A stretch of DNA of 64,000 nt from Pleurodeles waltl (taxonomy: Eukaryota; Chordata; Amphibia; Caudata; Salamandridae), in assembly GCF_031143425.1 (NCBI RefSeq), contig NC_090437.1:1178098863-1178162862 (forward strand), in the 5' to 3' direction. Positions 1 to 11,503 of this stretch are shown here, piece by piece (positions within the stretch are counted from its first letter, which is position 1; each line of letters begins with the position of its first letter). The notes under the pieces were generated by a model. It did not search any database. It was given only the letters and a program-made list of their open reading frames with translations, and was not told where the DNA came from. Made by a program: the position numbers and the translations under genes.

Positions 1-986
1 GCTTGTTGCTCTTTTCTGTCTTTGTTCGCTATCGCCGCATCCCACATGAGCTGTCCCCGTAACGAGGCTTTGGCTGCGGCCCACATAGTTTGACTTGAAT
101 CAACCGTACCGAGGTTGTCTTGGGCGAAAGTGATCGCATGATCCTGTAGCTGCAGCTTACCCTGGGGGGATCGATATCGATGGATCGCTAATCTCCAGGG
201 TTTTCGGCCCGGGGATACCAGGCCTAATCGAATGGTTATAAGGACTGGCGAGTGGTCTGAAAGGCCTCTCTCCAGTATGTCGTCCCCCAAGGTGTAGGCC
301 ACAAGATTGTGGGAAAGGAGAAAGTAATCAATCCGTGATTGGGTACCATGCACCGGCGAGAGAAAGGTAAATTCTCTGTCCGTTGGGTGAGTCAGCCTCC
401 AGTGGTCAACCAAACCATTATCCACGAGTATATCAGACTGGATGGCCCTGTCTGCATTGTTACTCGTGTCTAGAGGCCCCGTCCTGTCCAATGCTGCGTC
501 CCTTGCTAGGTTCCAGTCTCCTCCTATAACATAACGGGATGCCCCTATCTCGGTTAGAAGTCGATTGAGCTGGAGGAAGAAGAGGCGTTTGGGACCTGTT
601 GGTGCATAGACTGATCCCACACACAGTGTTGAGTCCCCGATTTTCAGTTTGGTAAATATGTATCGACCCTCGGGGTCTGTCCACGATTTGACGACTGTGA
701 AAGGGAGGGTTTTGCGTAAGAGGATCGCCACCCCGCTTTTTCTTGGGACATTCTCCGTATCGGGTGAGGGTGGGGTGCAGCTAAACAGGACGGTTCCCAC
801 CCAGTCACGTCGTAGTCTATCAGATTCAAGACTGTCTAGGTGTGTCTCTTGTAATAAGGCGATGTCTGCCTGCTTAGAGTTAAGGTAGGATAGGACTTTC
901 TTCCGTTTGATAAAGTGGGTAAGACCGTTTACATTCCACGATATCACCCTGAGGGGAACTACCGGTGCTCCCATCCGGTTGGGCAT
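1..986 (-). CDS. L1 retrotransposon ORF2 (5' part): AP-like endonuclease domain, runs off window edge
   Basis: This is the N-terminal part of the L1 ORF2 protein, which nicks target DNA and reverse-transcribes the L1 RNA. The minus-strand frame is open from an ATG at 986 (a second in-frame ATG at 974) down to base 1, about 328 codons, with no stop. In order it shows the start WNVNGL, the catalytic motifs QETH (near 845) and GGDWN (near 520), RIDYFLLS (near 335) and SDHSPV (near 270). These are the usual exonuclease/endonuclease/phosphatase residues of LINE endonucleases and all are present. The reverse transcriptase lies beyond the window. The ORF1 stop lies about 1.1 kb upstream, a long spacer for an L1. 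The endonuclease assignment is certain; whether the full ORF2 is intact cannot be seen. Confidence 0.9.
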   Translation of the reverse strand, partial: MPNRMGAPVVPLRVISWNVNGLTHFIKRKKVLSYLNSKQADIALLQETHLDSLESDRLRRDWVGTVLFSCTPPSPDTENVPRKSGVAILLRKTLPFTVVKSWTDPEGRYIFTKLKIGDSTLCVGSVYAPTGPKRLFFLQLNRLLTEIGASRYVIGGDWNLARDAALDRTGPLDTSNNADRAIQSDILVDNGLVDHWRLTHPTDREFTFLSPVHGTQSRIDYFLLSHNLVAYTLGDDILERGLSDHSPVLITIRLGLVSPGRKPWRLAIHRYRSPQGKLQLQDHAITFAQDNLGTVDSSQTMWAAAKASLRGQLMWDAAIANKDRKEQQ

Positions 987-2080
987 CCTCGTTTCCTGTG
1001 TTCGCCCACCTGGGGGTATGAGCTCGAGGGAGTGGGGTGGACTCTGTGAACTGAAGAGGATGTCAAGGAGGGGGAAGAGGGGGGGAAGGGTGGTGGGCGC
1101 GTCGGGTACGAAGAGGAGTTGAAAAGAGAATAAAAAGGAGACAGTGGAGGAAGGAAGAAATAAAGAAAAAGAGGGTAAAGAAGGGAGACCGGGATACAAG
1201 TCCCGAAGTACACGAACTTTAACCGGCGGGTCTAAAACCTAGGCCGATTGAGCTTCGACGCCCGGACAGCGGGCCCCGCGCCGGGGGGTTGGGAGGGGGG
1301 CGGCGCCCATGAGGCGCCCCAGGCCTCCGCGTGGATGCCTCCAATTATGTCCGGGGGATGTAGTATGTGTTTGTGAACAGAGGATGGGGGGGAGGAGGGG
1401 AGGTCGCATGTTGGCCGCATCCCTGTGTGGGGGGGGGGGGTGGGAGAAGCGCGAGGGAAGGACAGGGGCAGATATTGTTGTTACTGAGGTCGCTTTCCCT
1501 TGGTTATTCTGAGGGGTTGCGGCATGTATATGATCTGGGACTTGGCATCTGTGGTCTATTCTGCTTTGCACCAGGGCCCATCATTATGTCACTATTGCGT
1601 TTGTTAGTAGACCGGGGTCTAGAGCTCAAAACCCAGTTCAGAATCATTTTGCCCCAACCCTGCCAGGGCAAGCCAGTAATGTGCGAGGGTATTGCGCCAG
1701 TTCCCATATTTTCCAGAGGACGTTATAGATCCTGATTCTAGATGGGAGAAGTGATGTGGGATATGGTAAGTGTTACCCGGCATGAAGGGGGGGGGACGTT
1801 GAGAAACAAATGTAATCGGGAGCCAACAGAAACTATCACACAATCTGAACAGTCTAAGCAGTCCGAGGCGGTTAAAGCCTTCTGGGGGGGGGGGGGCGGT
1901 TCTCCGTGGTACAATGTCTGAAGAGTATACATTAAAATAGAGTACTCATCATTTCTCTGTGTCAGGACTCTTTCATCAAGGTTCCTATGTTTCCTGCAGC
2001 GTTTCTATGACAGTCTGTGGTTGCAGATATCGAGGGCTTGTAGGAAAACTGTGTCCATGTTGGTTTCAGATAGTAGGCAC
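987..2080 (-). other. L1 inter-ORF region, C/G-run rich
   Basis: About 1.09 kb between the ORF1 stop and the ORF2 start of the same L1. It has no convincing ORF but several homopurine or G-run tracts on the plus strand (near 1065-1095, 1380-1445 and 1880-1900), which are C-runs on the L1 sense strand. Mammalian L1s have a much shorter spacer, so this is either a lineage feature or a later insertion. Confidence 0.6.
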
Positions 2081-3190
2081 CTAGGGTTTCAAAGGGGATC
2101 GGGACTTGTCTCTCTCCGGCAGCTGTGTGTGCATCACCACCGCCTGTAGAACTTGGCCCCTGTCATCAAAACTTTTTGTTAATCTCTCCAGGTCTCTGCC
2201 CCTGGTTTGGGGGTCTGTAGTAGGTCTTCCGTCGGTGTCCAGAGCAATTTCCGATTGGCCCATTCCCCTAGTTTGGTTCTGTGTGTCTTGGGGGGATAGG
2301 GTTGTTGATTCCATGCGTTGTGTCGGATCATGCAACCCCTCTAGGAATGACTTCAGGTCCTCTGGGTCATAGAAGGTTCGTGACTCTCCGTTCTTAGTTA
2401 TCCACATCCTGGCTGGCTCGAAGAGGCCGAATTTAACGTCCAGATGGCGAAGGCGAGGGCGGAGGGAAAGAAAGGCTTTTCTACGATCTGCTGTTTCTTT
2501 GGAGAAGTCTGCTGAAAGGCGGATTTCGAGGGGACCGAGCCGGAGTGGACCTTGCCTTCGGGATAGCTGTAACAGTTGGCGGACCTGCCCGTGCCGGAGG
2601 AAGCAGGCTATGATTGGACGAGGACGATCTTTTCCGTTTTGTCTCTTGAGACCAAGTCTATGCGCTCTTTGAAATTCCAGAGGGGGGTCAAATGTTATGT
2701 CGGCTAGTTTGGGAAGCGTGTCTCGCAGGTAAGAGAGGATATCTGTACCCTCAATGCCTTCCGGAAATCCAAGGAAGCGGACGTTGTTTCTGCGGCTTCG
2801 GTCCTCAAGGTCGGTTAACTTGCTGCGAAGGTACAAGAGTTCCTGATCTCTGTCAGTCTGTAAAACCACTTGACTTTCCACAGCCGCTACTCGATGGTCC
2901 AGTCCGGAGATTTGTGACTGGAAGCCCGCTATTTCCAAGCTCATGGATCTCGTTTCCGCTGTTAATGCTGACATGGCAGTGTCCATACCTTCTAGTTTGC
3001 GGCCTACTGCCGATATCTCCTGCAGTATACGATCCATTGATGCTCCTTGAGTGTTGTCTGACATGGTGTCGTGTGAGGGGGGTGGAGAGTCTGCGGTAGC
3101 AGGATGTTTCTGTTGGCGCAGGGCTTCAGAGAAGAGTAGTTGGCGAGCGGGTTTGCACGGTACTTTACCCGCCGTCTTGCCTCTGGGCAT
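2081..3190 (-). CDS. L1 ORF1 protein (RNA-binding nucleic-acid chaperone)
   Basis: An open frame of 369 codons from the ATG at 3190 (MPRGKTAGK); upstream in-frame codons lack an ATG. Order of parts: a basic, disordered N-terminus; a heptad-rich coiled coil at about residues 75-150 (ILQEIS...ALTAE...[11 protein letters not shown]); the RRM start [13 protein letters not shown]; and a C-terminal domain with [26 protein letters not shown] and the [14 protein letters not shown] tail. This is the classic L1 ORF1p layout (trimer-forming coiled coil, RRM, CTD). ORF1p coats L1 RNA and helps target-primed reverse transcription. No stop or frameshift is visible and ORF2 lies in the same orientation downstream, so this L1 is fairly young. 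Confidence 0.92.
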   Translation of the reverse strand: MPRGKTAGKVPCKPARQLLFSEALRQQKHPATADSPPPSHDTMSDNTQGASMDRILQEISAVGRKLEGMDTAMSALTAETRSMSLEIAGFQSQISGLDHRVAAVESQVVLQTDRDQELLYLRSKLTDLEDRSRRNNVRFLGFPEGIEGTDILSYLRDTLPKLADITFDPPLEFQRAHRLGLKRQNGKDRPRPIIACFLRHGQVRQLLQLSRRQGPLRLGPLEIRLSADFSKETADRRKAFLSLRPRLRHLDVKFGLFEPARMWITKNGESRTFYDPEDLKSFLEGLHDPTQRMESTTLSPQDTQNQTRGMGQSEIALDTDGRPTTDPQTRGRDLERLTKSFDDRGQVLQAVVMHTQLPERDKSRSPLKP

Positions 3191-4040
3191 TGCGGGTTTC
3201 TCCCTGCAGGTGGGGATCCAAGGGGGTGCCTGTCCGTGCCTCAGTGACTTTTCCTCCTCTTTCCGCTCGTTGTTATATTCCTCTCTCTCTCTCCTCACTC
3301 GCGGCCCCTCTCTCACTCATCTACCACCCTCATCTCCGTACATCTCTCATCCTTTTTGACTCACCGGCTCGGCCTTCACCTCTCCATCCTCTCCGGCGCC
3401 TCTGTCTTTCCTCAGAGGGGCCTTCTCTGGAGCAGGTAAGGCTGGGGGGGTGGGGATAGCCGTCCGTTGAGCTCCGCTGGTGGTGAGGCCTCTTTTCGCC
3501 GGTCCCGTTACCCCCGGCAGAAGGAGAATGGGTTGAGAGGCACCGGGAGACGCGTCATCAGCCTTGTTGTTCCGGGCCGTGAGGTTGGTCGGCTCCGTTC
3601 TCCCCCTTCGGCAGCGATCGATCGGCGATCGGGAGGGAGAGAGGGGGCAGGCGGCGTCCCGGCCGGTTGCCGGCTCCGGGAGCCGCAGATGTGCCGCTGT
3701 CAAGGCGCAGGTAGGGACGGAGGGCGCGCTCCCCCACCTCAGGCTTCAGCGAGGGACGCGTCTCTCCGTGTCGGGGTGTTTCCTCACTTGAGGCCGTGGT
3801 TTAGAGGCCTGCCGTAGGCCTCAAGCCTGCACCCCTCGTTCTGCCCGGCGACTCCGAGGAGGGCACTCCCCCCGCGTCACAGATGTCGGCTGTTCATCAT
3901 CCCCAGCTCCTATGTCGGCCCCTGCTGCGATCGGGGTCCCTCGGAGCGCCCCCAGTGCCGCCGCCACCGCCGCGTGGCCCGCCGCCGTGCGGAGCTCGGC
4001 TCTCAGGCGTCCATCATGGATCGCGGCCAGACCACGCCCC
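3191..4040 (-). promoter_or_regulatory. L1 5' UTR/internal promoter region, CpG-rich
   Basis: Upstream of ORF1 the sequence becomes clearly GC- and CpG-rich (about 3360-4040) and then drops to AT-rich DNA near 4050, which I take as the 5' end of this L1. L1 5' UTRs act as internal promoters and are often CpG-rich. Frames in this stretch look like compositional artefacts. The exact 5' boundary and target duplication cannot be read because the 3' end is outside the window. Confidence 0.5.
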
Positions 4041-4244
4041 CCACATGTGACCCTTGTGTTATTTTCAGCTGTGATGTGTCCTGGTTGCCATGTATGTCCC
4101 TTCAGAAATGCATTATCACATGATAACATTAACATGCATCATGTACATTGCTATGGACACAATGACTAATGTTAGAAATCATGTCTAATCATACATAGGC
4201 ATCCAGGGAGAGGGAAGATGTGACAACCTCCTGTCTACTGTCCA

Positions 4245-5222
4245 CTGCCAGACCTACAGACCAAGGAAGAACACCACAAAGTCCTTCTTTTCCATCTGAA
4301 CAGGAAAACAATAATGGATTCATGTTGTAATTTGGAGCTAGATCTGATGCCAGCTATTACTAATCCGTCCAGCATATCACCCATTGTACAAGTCATGTTG
4401 CACTTCCTAAACACATGGTCCTTGCAACAAGCAGTGCCCCTGTCACCTGTCACGTCCCAATCTATGTTCAGTCTGGTGTTGAAGGATGTCCTCGCAGCAA
4501 TCTTGAAACACCTGGACAGCTACATCCAGTTTCCCCAACATCAAGATTTAGCCCGTGTGAAGGCTGACTTTTATGGTTTTGCACGCCTTTCACATGTGGT
4601 GGAGGCCATTGATGGCACACATGTTGGCTTGGTCCAACGGCATGCCAATGAACAAGCATACCACAAAAGAAAGAACTTCCATTCCATCAATATGCAAGTT
4701 GTCTGTTTGGCGGCTCTCTACATTTCACAGATCTGTGCCTGTCATCCAAGTTTAACCTGATTCCTTCATAACGTAGAACGGGACCACACCTCAGCTGTTG
4801 TCACAACTGTACCCAGAGAAGGCCTGGCTGGTTGCTAAGTCACATCTGTCGTGTTTGTGTGTTTGCAATGTCAGGTGCTAAAATTATGAAGTGAGGGACT
4901 CATTGTTGTACATATGTCTTTAACACCAGATTCTGCCTATCCGAAGCATCCTTAGTTGTTGACACCAATATGGAATCCAACTACGCCAGGGGAAGTTCGC
5001 TTTAATGAAGTACATGGAAAAAACAAGGCGGGTAGTGGAGTGGGCTTTTGGGCTCCTGTAGGCCAGATTTCATTTTTTTGACTGGACAGGTGGAGCCCTC
5101 ATCTACTCACCCAGGAAAGTGTGTCACATCACTGCAGCATACCTCCACAACATCACCCTGCGGAGAAATATCCTGTACATCCCAGAGCAGGGGTAGTCTG
5201 TAGTGCCACAGGAGGAGACTAA
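4245..5222 (+). pseudogene. Degenerate PIF/Harbinger transposase relic
   Basis: A broken DDE transposase related to the intact one at 17319-18354. Open pieces carry ILKHLDSYIQFP, VKADFYGFARLSHVVEAIDGTHV (first catalytic D) and YHKRKNFHSINMQVVCLAAL at 4314-4760. After frame breaks, the C-terminal part reappears near 4990-5190 as RFNEVHGKTRRVVEWAFGLL (third acidic residue kept) and YSPRKVCHITAAYLHNI, with a stop after GLL. The stretch around the second catalytic D (the GDSGYP region) is lost or unreadable near 4780-4980. Termini were not found. It is an old relative of the large Harbinger, not a functional gene. Confidence 0.8.
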
Positions 5223-5359
5223 TGAAATGCCAAATCTAAATCCAAAATGATTTATGGAGCTCAACTTATCACCCCAGGGAGTATCCAGGTGCTGAGATTA
5301 GAAGCTACGAGCCAGTTGACTATTCCTAAAAGATCCATGTATTGAGTTTTCTTCTGAAT

Positions 5360-7530
5360 TTGATGAGGATATGCGTGGTAAACAGGTGGATGGGTAGGTC
5401 ATTCCAATTCTTGGTGGCAAGGCAGGAGGAAGTGCGGCCTCCAATTTAGTTGCGGCGAATTCTCTAGATTTGGGCACAGGTGAGATTGGTTAATCAGAGC
5501 TCTCTGGTTGGCTGATGGAAGGAGAATCTGTGGTTGATGAGGTTGGGTCCGATGTTGTGGAGGGCTTTGAAGGCAATGGTGAGGACCTTGAACTTGCATC
5601 TCTGGTGTACGGGCAGCCAGTATAGATCCTTCAGATGGGGGTGAGGTGGGTTCTTCTGGGTAGATCCTGGGTGAGTCTTGCTACTTCATTTTGGATTGTC
5701 TGGAATCAGTGGAGGAGTTGGGTGGAGAGACCCAAGTAGATGGCATTTCTGTAGTCCAGTCTGCTGGTGATGGTGGTCTGGGTTACTGCCTATCTGGTTT
5801 CGGCAAGGATCCATTTGAAAATCTTGTGAAGCATGGAGAGTTGGTGGAAGCAGCATGATGCTATGGCGTTTGCTTGTCTTCTGAAGGTAAGTTGTTGTCC
5901 GTGATGAAGCCTAGATTTTGGCCATGGTCTGTTGGGGACAGGGGGTGTCTGAGAGCGGAGGACCACCAGGAGTCATCCCAGGGGAAAGGGCAGTTCCCAA
6001 AGGTGGTGACTTCTGTTTTTTCTGTGTTTAGTTTTAAGCATTTGGCTTTCATCAAGCGGGCGACATGGCTCATGACTTCACAGACGTTTGCTCTGGGGAA
6101 GGCGTGGTCTCCAGGGAAGGCATGGTCATTGGAGAGGGACAGGATGAGTTGCATGTTGTTGGTGTATGAGATGATGTTAAGTCCATAGGAGCTCATAATC
6201 TCAGCCAGCATTGTCACGTAAGTGTTGAATAGGATGGGGCTGAGGGAGGAGCCCTGGGGGACTCTGCATATGGTTGTTCTTGGGTTCTGAAGTAAAAGGA
6301 CTCTCTGAGTGTGTCCTGTGATGAAGGCATGGATCCATTTTAGTACGTTGCTTCTGATCCCCATGTGGAGTCTAGAAGTGAGGGTGTAGTGGGAGATACT
6401 GTCAAAGACTGCAATGAGGTCAAGTAGTATCAGAGCTACCTTCTCTCCCCGGTTGAGTAGGGATCTGATGTCATCAGTTGTGACTATGAGGGCAGGCTTG
6501 TCGGTGCAGAAACCGAATTGGGAGGTGTCCAGTAGGTTGTATTTTTCCAGGTGTACCTAAAGTTGTTTGTTGATGGCTTTTTCCAAGATTTTTGCTGAAA
6601 AAGGGAGTAGCAAGATTTGTCAGTAATGTTTGAGTTCTCTATGATCTGCATTCGTTTTTTTGAGGAGTGGCTTGACTTCTGCCTGTTTTCAGGCTTCAGG
6701 GATAGTGGCCAGTCTGATGGATGTGTTGATGATGGGAGTGAGGACTAGGGTGATTTCCTTCTGGGCCAGTTTTAATTTGTGATGGGGCATGGGTCATTGG
6801 GTGCACCAGAGGAGTTGATCCCATGAGGTTCGCTGTTTCCTGAGTGGATAGAGGATCCCAGGCTGTGATCAGGTGGCTGTAAGATCCACATTCTGTGGCA
6901 AGAAGATGTTCGACATTGGTGGGTTGGGGAGAACAATTACTGTATATTGCTTTGATTTTGTTGTGAAAATTATTTGGCCAGTGAGTCGCAGAGGTTCTGT
7001 GATGGTTAGATGGTGTTTTCGATGTCTGCCAGGCAGGAGACCTCTTTAATAATCTTGAAACGTTCCTTTGGGCAGTTGTCACTTTCTTTGATGCGGTTGA
7101 GAAGGATGATCTTCTTTGCTTCTTTGATGCGGAGATGATATTTATTCAGTGCTTCTTTGTAGACTGAGCGGTTTGATCTCTGCTTGTGCGCTATAATTTT
7201 TCTAGTTGCTTGCAGTCTCTTTTGAGTGTGCGGAGTTCAGGGGTAAACCATTTTGATGGTTTTCTGGATCTTCTAGCGGTGGAGTTCATGATGGGGGCTA
7301 GTTTGTTGGCGCAGTTAAGGAGCCAGTTGGATAGTCTGTTGGTGAATGTTCTAGGTTGTCTGAAAGTGTTGGTCTGTTGGAAGTGGAGGGTGTTGCTCTA
7401 CTGTTTCTGTGACTTTCTTCCATCTGCGGAGGGGAGCTGCCAGTGGCGTGGTCGATGGATCAGATCTGTAGCCTATGGAGAAATGCACCAGGTGGGGGTC
7501 GGTCCATATGCGTTCTGAGGTGTGGGAGAG
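5360..7530 (-). mobile_element. 5'-truncated L2/CR1-like LINE
   Basis: Read on the minus strand from 7530 to 5360. It begins at the end of the endonuclease (WTDPHLVHFSI near 7500), then a linker with NWLLNCANKLAPI and KWFTPELRTLKRDCKQLE (7200-7330), the RT fragment (5861-6364 and upstream), a post-RT helix AIASCCFHQLSMLHKIFKW (near 5820-5860) and the LTIAFKALHNIGP-like tail near 5400-5600. These are signatures of L2-type LINEs, here in several frames. The 5' end abuts a GACAGA simple repeat, so most of the endonuclease is missing. It is an old, inactive copy. Confidence 0.8.
5861..6364 (-). pseudogene. L2-like reverse transcriptase fragment with destroyed active site
   Basis: Open stretch of 167 codons covering the RT palm: WIHAFITGHTQRVLL, VPQGSSLSPILFNTYV, then YTNNMQLILSL where L2-type enzymes have YADDTQL, followed by LMKAKCLKLNTEKTEV. 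The AD-D to TN-N changes remove the metal-binding aspartates, so the enzyme would be dead even if translated. Just upstream (6364-6500, other frames) LDLIAVFDSISH holds the first RT aspartate motif. Confidence 0.82.
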
Positions 7531-7539
7531 GCAGGAAGA

Positions 7540-7745
7540 AAACAATGAGAAAAGGAGGCAGGGGCCATGGGTATGACGAGCAAGACAGAGAACAAAGATT
7601 AATGGGCAAACAAAATGACAAGAGAGACAGAAAATGGAGAGACAAAGGATGACAGGAAAGACAGAAAAGAGGAAAAACAATGGATGACAGGAGAGACAGA
7701 CAACAGGAAGAAAAAGGGATGGAAAAACAAACAAGCAGGAGAAAG
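7540..7745. repeat. GACAGA/GACAGGA simple repeat (purine-rich)
   Basis: Degenerate repeats of AGACAGAAAATGGAGAGACA type, such as GACAGGAGAGACAGACAACAGG. The plus strand is almost pure purine plus C. Frames through it are low complexity and not genes. Confidence 0.8.
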
Positions 7746-7879
7746 GTTCAACACAGAGCGCTTGGCAGCAGCAGCACTTGGCAGCAGGGTAGCAGGGTAG
7801 CAAGTTTCAGAACCTGCCAAGTGAGGGTGACAGTGGTTAAGAGGAAGGAGCTGAGTTGCAGGAAGATCCCATGAATAGC

Positions 7880-10000
7880 TACTTTTCATGAGAGTATGTC
7901 ATGTGATGTAGTGACTACGACTGTGCAAAGAACTGTAGTTGTGAGAATGTGTGGAGTTGAGTGTTTTGAAAACAACTAGGCAGCTGATACTGTGCAATAT
8001 TCAGCCAAAGGGTGCTTGAAGAGTTAGCCTTTGACATATCCTCACCTTGATGTAGCTACTTTATGTCAGTTTCATTGCAATGTAATTTCCTTTCCAGATG
8101 CTTTCTATGTGAATTGTGTAATAGATATGTCTTCAAGCCTACACTCCTTATTTTGTCCTTGTTTTGTCTTTGTACAGGTAAATTCACCATGACAGTCTCA
8201 TGTGGGAATTTCAGAGTTGCGACATTGACAGGTATCTTATGGAGTTCTGGCATACAAAGTGGACATGGATTGTTCTAGGTAATTTAGGTCACTGATTTGG
8301 GGGGTATGAAACCTGTGCCAAGGCAGTTTGAACAGTGTTTTGGTGGAAGGTCAGAAGTGCACATTGGAATTGTTTAGTGTGTTGTGTTGGGTCAATTGCA
8401 TCATGTGTGTGATTATGTGGGTATGAAAAATGTTGTCATCAATTAAAAGCAAGGCATTCATCCTTCACATAGGCTAAACACTATTCTTGTATGACGTGTA
8501 TGCTGCTGTAGATGTGTTTCATCATTTAAGACCACAGTGCCTGTTCCACAACACTGACATATATTTGTGTCATACCACCAGATGCCTGATCATTGGATTT
8601 TGATGGGCCTGTGATCAGGGACTGTTGTTCTGCCTTCTGTCTATACCAGGGTTTGTGTTACGTTGGATTTCTTTGGTGTGGTATGTGATGAGGCTCAAGC
8701 TGGTGACACCATCCACTTTTCTGTTCGCCTATTCTACAGGGCAATGTCTGGCAAGGCCTTTCCTTCAGTGGTCTGGGGGGGCTGTACCTTGGTATGTGTA
8801 ACTTGACACAATATGAGTTAACCATTGTTGGCTATGACAGTCCAGACAGTTCAACAGCAGTTATGCCCTTAAGTTAGGCATTTAGAATGGTCCAATACCC
8901 TTATCAAAACAGTTATACCTAAACTTGACTCCACAAAATATCTTGTTTCATACCAATTACTAGCATCATGGCTGTATCTCTCTTTTTAACAATTTGCAAT
9001 ACGTTTAGTCAGATTGTGTGTTGTTCCTCATGGATCATGCCTTAATTTGCTAAGTTCCTTGTTTTCTATCAATGTGTGTTGTTGCTCCCAAACCAGGTCC
9101 AAAACACATTGCATTCGCACAAGAAGGTATACTGCTTGTAAGTGGTATTTTCACCTATTCACATTATACCCATATGCGTGCGCATGTTATAAATTTGTCT
9201 TAATCTCCACTATAATTATTAAAATTGATATGGGTAACCCACTTTAAAAAAACTATTGGCTATAGTCTCAACAGGTGACTACATACATTATGATGTCCTG
9301 TTTTTGCATCTGCAAAACAATAGTGCTCAGCCTTCCTTTGCTTCCATATGTGCACTCATCTCAAACACTTGTGCATTTGACAGTCACCATGTCATTCTAT
9401 GGATGGCAATGTCATTTGTCAACTATATTTAAGTGATGTTAATGCTCACATATTTCATATGCTGTTAAAGCCACGATTTCCTACCATGTTATGTGGCATT
9501 CTGAATAGAAGTAGTATCCAGGCGCAATTTACTTTGCATTATCCATATGATGACCAATGTCAGTTTTACTATTATTTTTAACCACAGTTCGTCTAATGTT
9601 TTGTAGCCTTCTAGACCTTGGAATGGCCCAGTCCAGTAATCTAATCTACCTACCACTGTGTTGGGCTGAATGTCTGGTACATGTAATATACATTTACTGA
9701 AACAACATTTTGTATTTCAGAACATCTCTACAACATTATCACTGGAGTGTGCATCTGTGTATATCAGCCTGCATGTGTAAAACAATGAAAATCACATAAA
9801 GGCATAATCAGCACAACCACCATGAATCACACATGCACCAGCACACACACAGGCACCGCAGCAATGCACACTAACTCCACAACAGACACATAAATACACA
9901 AACATACTGAACCCCATCTCCCACATTCATCCGCGCAACAGACACCCAGTAAAAACATAAAGCAAAACACACACCAAACCCATAGGCACCCACAACTTCA
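7880..10000. other. Unassigned AT-moderate DNA
   Basis: No coding motif, terminal repeat, tRNA-like box or tandem structure recognised. Short frames here are chance frames. Confidence 0.5.
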
Positions 10001-10009
10001 ACAGACCTA

Positions 10010-10360
10010 TGCACATCATACACTTCCACTCCCCCTGCTCCCAACCCAAGCTCCCCGCCTACTACTCTACCCATTTTCCCAAGGAAGAGCTGTTTGTCCC
10101 CCTTCCAGATCCCAAACCACCCCTCTCAAACATTTTTCCATCCCTTCCACACCCAACCCACCCTCTCCACATCTCAACCAATCCCTTCCAAATTTAAATC
10201 TACCCCTCCCAAATGTCTTTCCACCCCTTCCAAATCTTAACCCACCCCTTCAAAATTGCAACCCACCCCTCCCTAATATAAATCCACCCCTCCCAAACCC
10301 ACTTCTCCCAAACCCAAATCGTCGACTCCCAAACCCAAGAACCCACCCCTCAGTAACACT
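10010..10360. repeat. C-rich degenerate tandem repeat (CCCACCCCTCCCAAA type)
   Basis: A run of CCCAAA, CCACCCCTCCC and CTCCCAAACC motifs at loosely regular 20-30-base spacing, strongly C-rich on the plus strand. It lies 270 bp outside the left end of the large Harbinger. It is a degenerate minisatellite with possible i-motif (plus) or G-quadruplex (minus) potential. Confidence 0.6.
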
Positions 10361-10626
10361 GAGGTGCCTGATTTCTGCCCCACAGCTGCCCCCTTCCAGA
10401 GGATGTTTATTTTGTCTGTGACATTAGGAGGCAAGTTGTGGCATGGACTATTGGCCTAGTGTGTTTCTTTTTTATGTACAGTTTCATAATTGACTTTTGA
10501 CAGGGTTATCTCCTTTCTACAAAACATTTTTATTCTGAAACTACCTTTGTCCTGGCCTTATTTAATGGCTGTGACTAACTGTTTGCTGATAATGTTATTT
10601 CTGCTAATGTGTGTGCCATGCACTTA

Positions 10627-10870
10627 GGGGGTCATTCCAACCCTGGCGGTCGGTGTTAAAACGGCGGCTAACCCGCCAACAGGCTGGCGGTTAAATAAAT
10701 GGAATTCTGACCCTGGCGGAAACCGCCAACAGAGACCGCCACTTTAACACTCAGACCGCCACGGCGGGACAAACAAACAGCGCGGCGGTCACCGCCAACA
10801 GACAGGCGGGAGTCAATGTACCGCCCACCCTATCACAACCCACCAATCCGCCACCTTTTCCGGGGCGGTA
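10627..10870. promoter_or_regulatory. Left terminus with GGCGGT/ACCGCC subterminal cluster (copy 1)
   Basis: About a dozen GGCGGT, ACCGCC or CCGCCA cores in both orientations lie in 240 bp, including paired forms such as ACCGCCAACAGACAGGCGG. In Harbingers the Myb-like partner binds subterminal motifs and recruits the transposase, so this is a likely binding platform (inference). It is also just upstream of transposase exon 1 and so probably overlaps its promoter. The same cluster recurs in copy 2 (35381-35640). Confidence 0.65.
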
Positions 10871-10955
10871 GACCCGCCGATAAAAACACAGCGGAAACAG
10901 ACATTTCAAACCGAAAACGCTCACCTCCATACACCCCACGAGGAATCTGGACAGC

Positions 10956-11038
10956 ATGGAACCCGAATTACTCATCCTACCAGCTATTGTATTCCTGCTC
11001 CTCTACCAGGAGCACGAACGCCGGCGCAGAAGACAACG
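10956..11038 (+). CDS. Transposase gene B, exon 1 (copy 1)
   Basis: An ATG opens 27 codons (MEPELLILPAIVFLLL...EHERRRRRQ) ending in a phase-2 partial codon CG, followed by the donor GTGAGT at 11039. HARBI1-type transposases typically begin with such a short leucine-rich stretch followed by an arginine run. The acceptor before the catalytic exon (CTTCCTAG at 17311-17318) leaves a single G, giving CG+G = Arg and a continuous frame into HRPLGNARRW. Copy 2 conserves the ATG, length (83 bp), donor and phase at 35710-35792. The joined product would be 372 aa. No transcript evidence is available. Confidence 0.8.
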
Positions 11039-11503
11039 GTGAGTACTGCACCTACGACACAGGGGAGGGGGGAGGAGAAAAGATTACGGGGACACACATA
11101 CGCGACACACCCACCCCCACCCACTACAACACACACATCAATGCATAGCAATACATCACTGTTACAACCCCCAAACCCCCCCGAAAGAATGCAAAGACAA
11201 AAGGAATAGATCATAAACAGTCGAATATATTGTATTATTGCCTTATAAAAATATCACACATTTAAAACTAATATATACATAAATAATAAAAGTCCGATAA
11301 TTCTAGCTGTCATTGTCCGTGGACCACTGGGCCCAAATCACATGGGCAAGGCCCACACCAGATACCTGACACCAACGGAGAGAACACTGCAGGGGCATCA
11401 GATAGAAAAACTACAGGCACCTCAGGGGGAAGGGAAGGGGGGGCACCTCAGCCACATGAGTACACGACGCCAGATCCACGAGGGGCCTCCATGGCCACTG
11501 TCC

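Noticed and set aside
7351..7889. Frames through 7351-7889 rich in S, F, L, P or R, K, E
   Set aside because: Most is the GACAGA simple repeat; only the stretch below 7530 has real LINE motifs.
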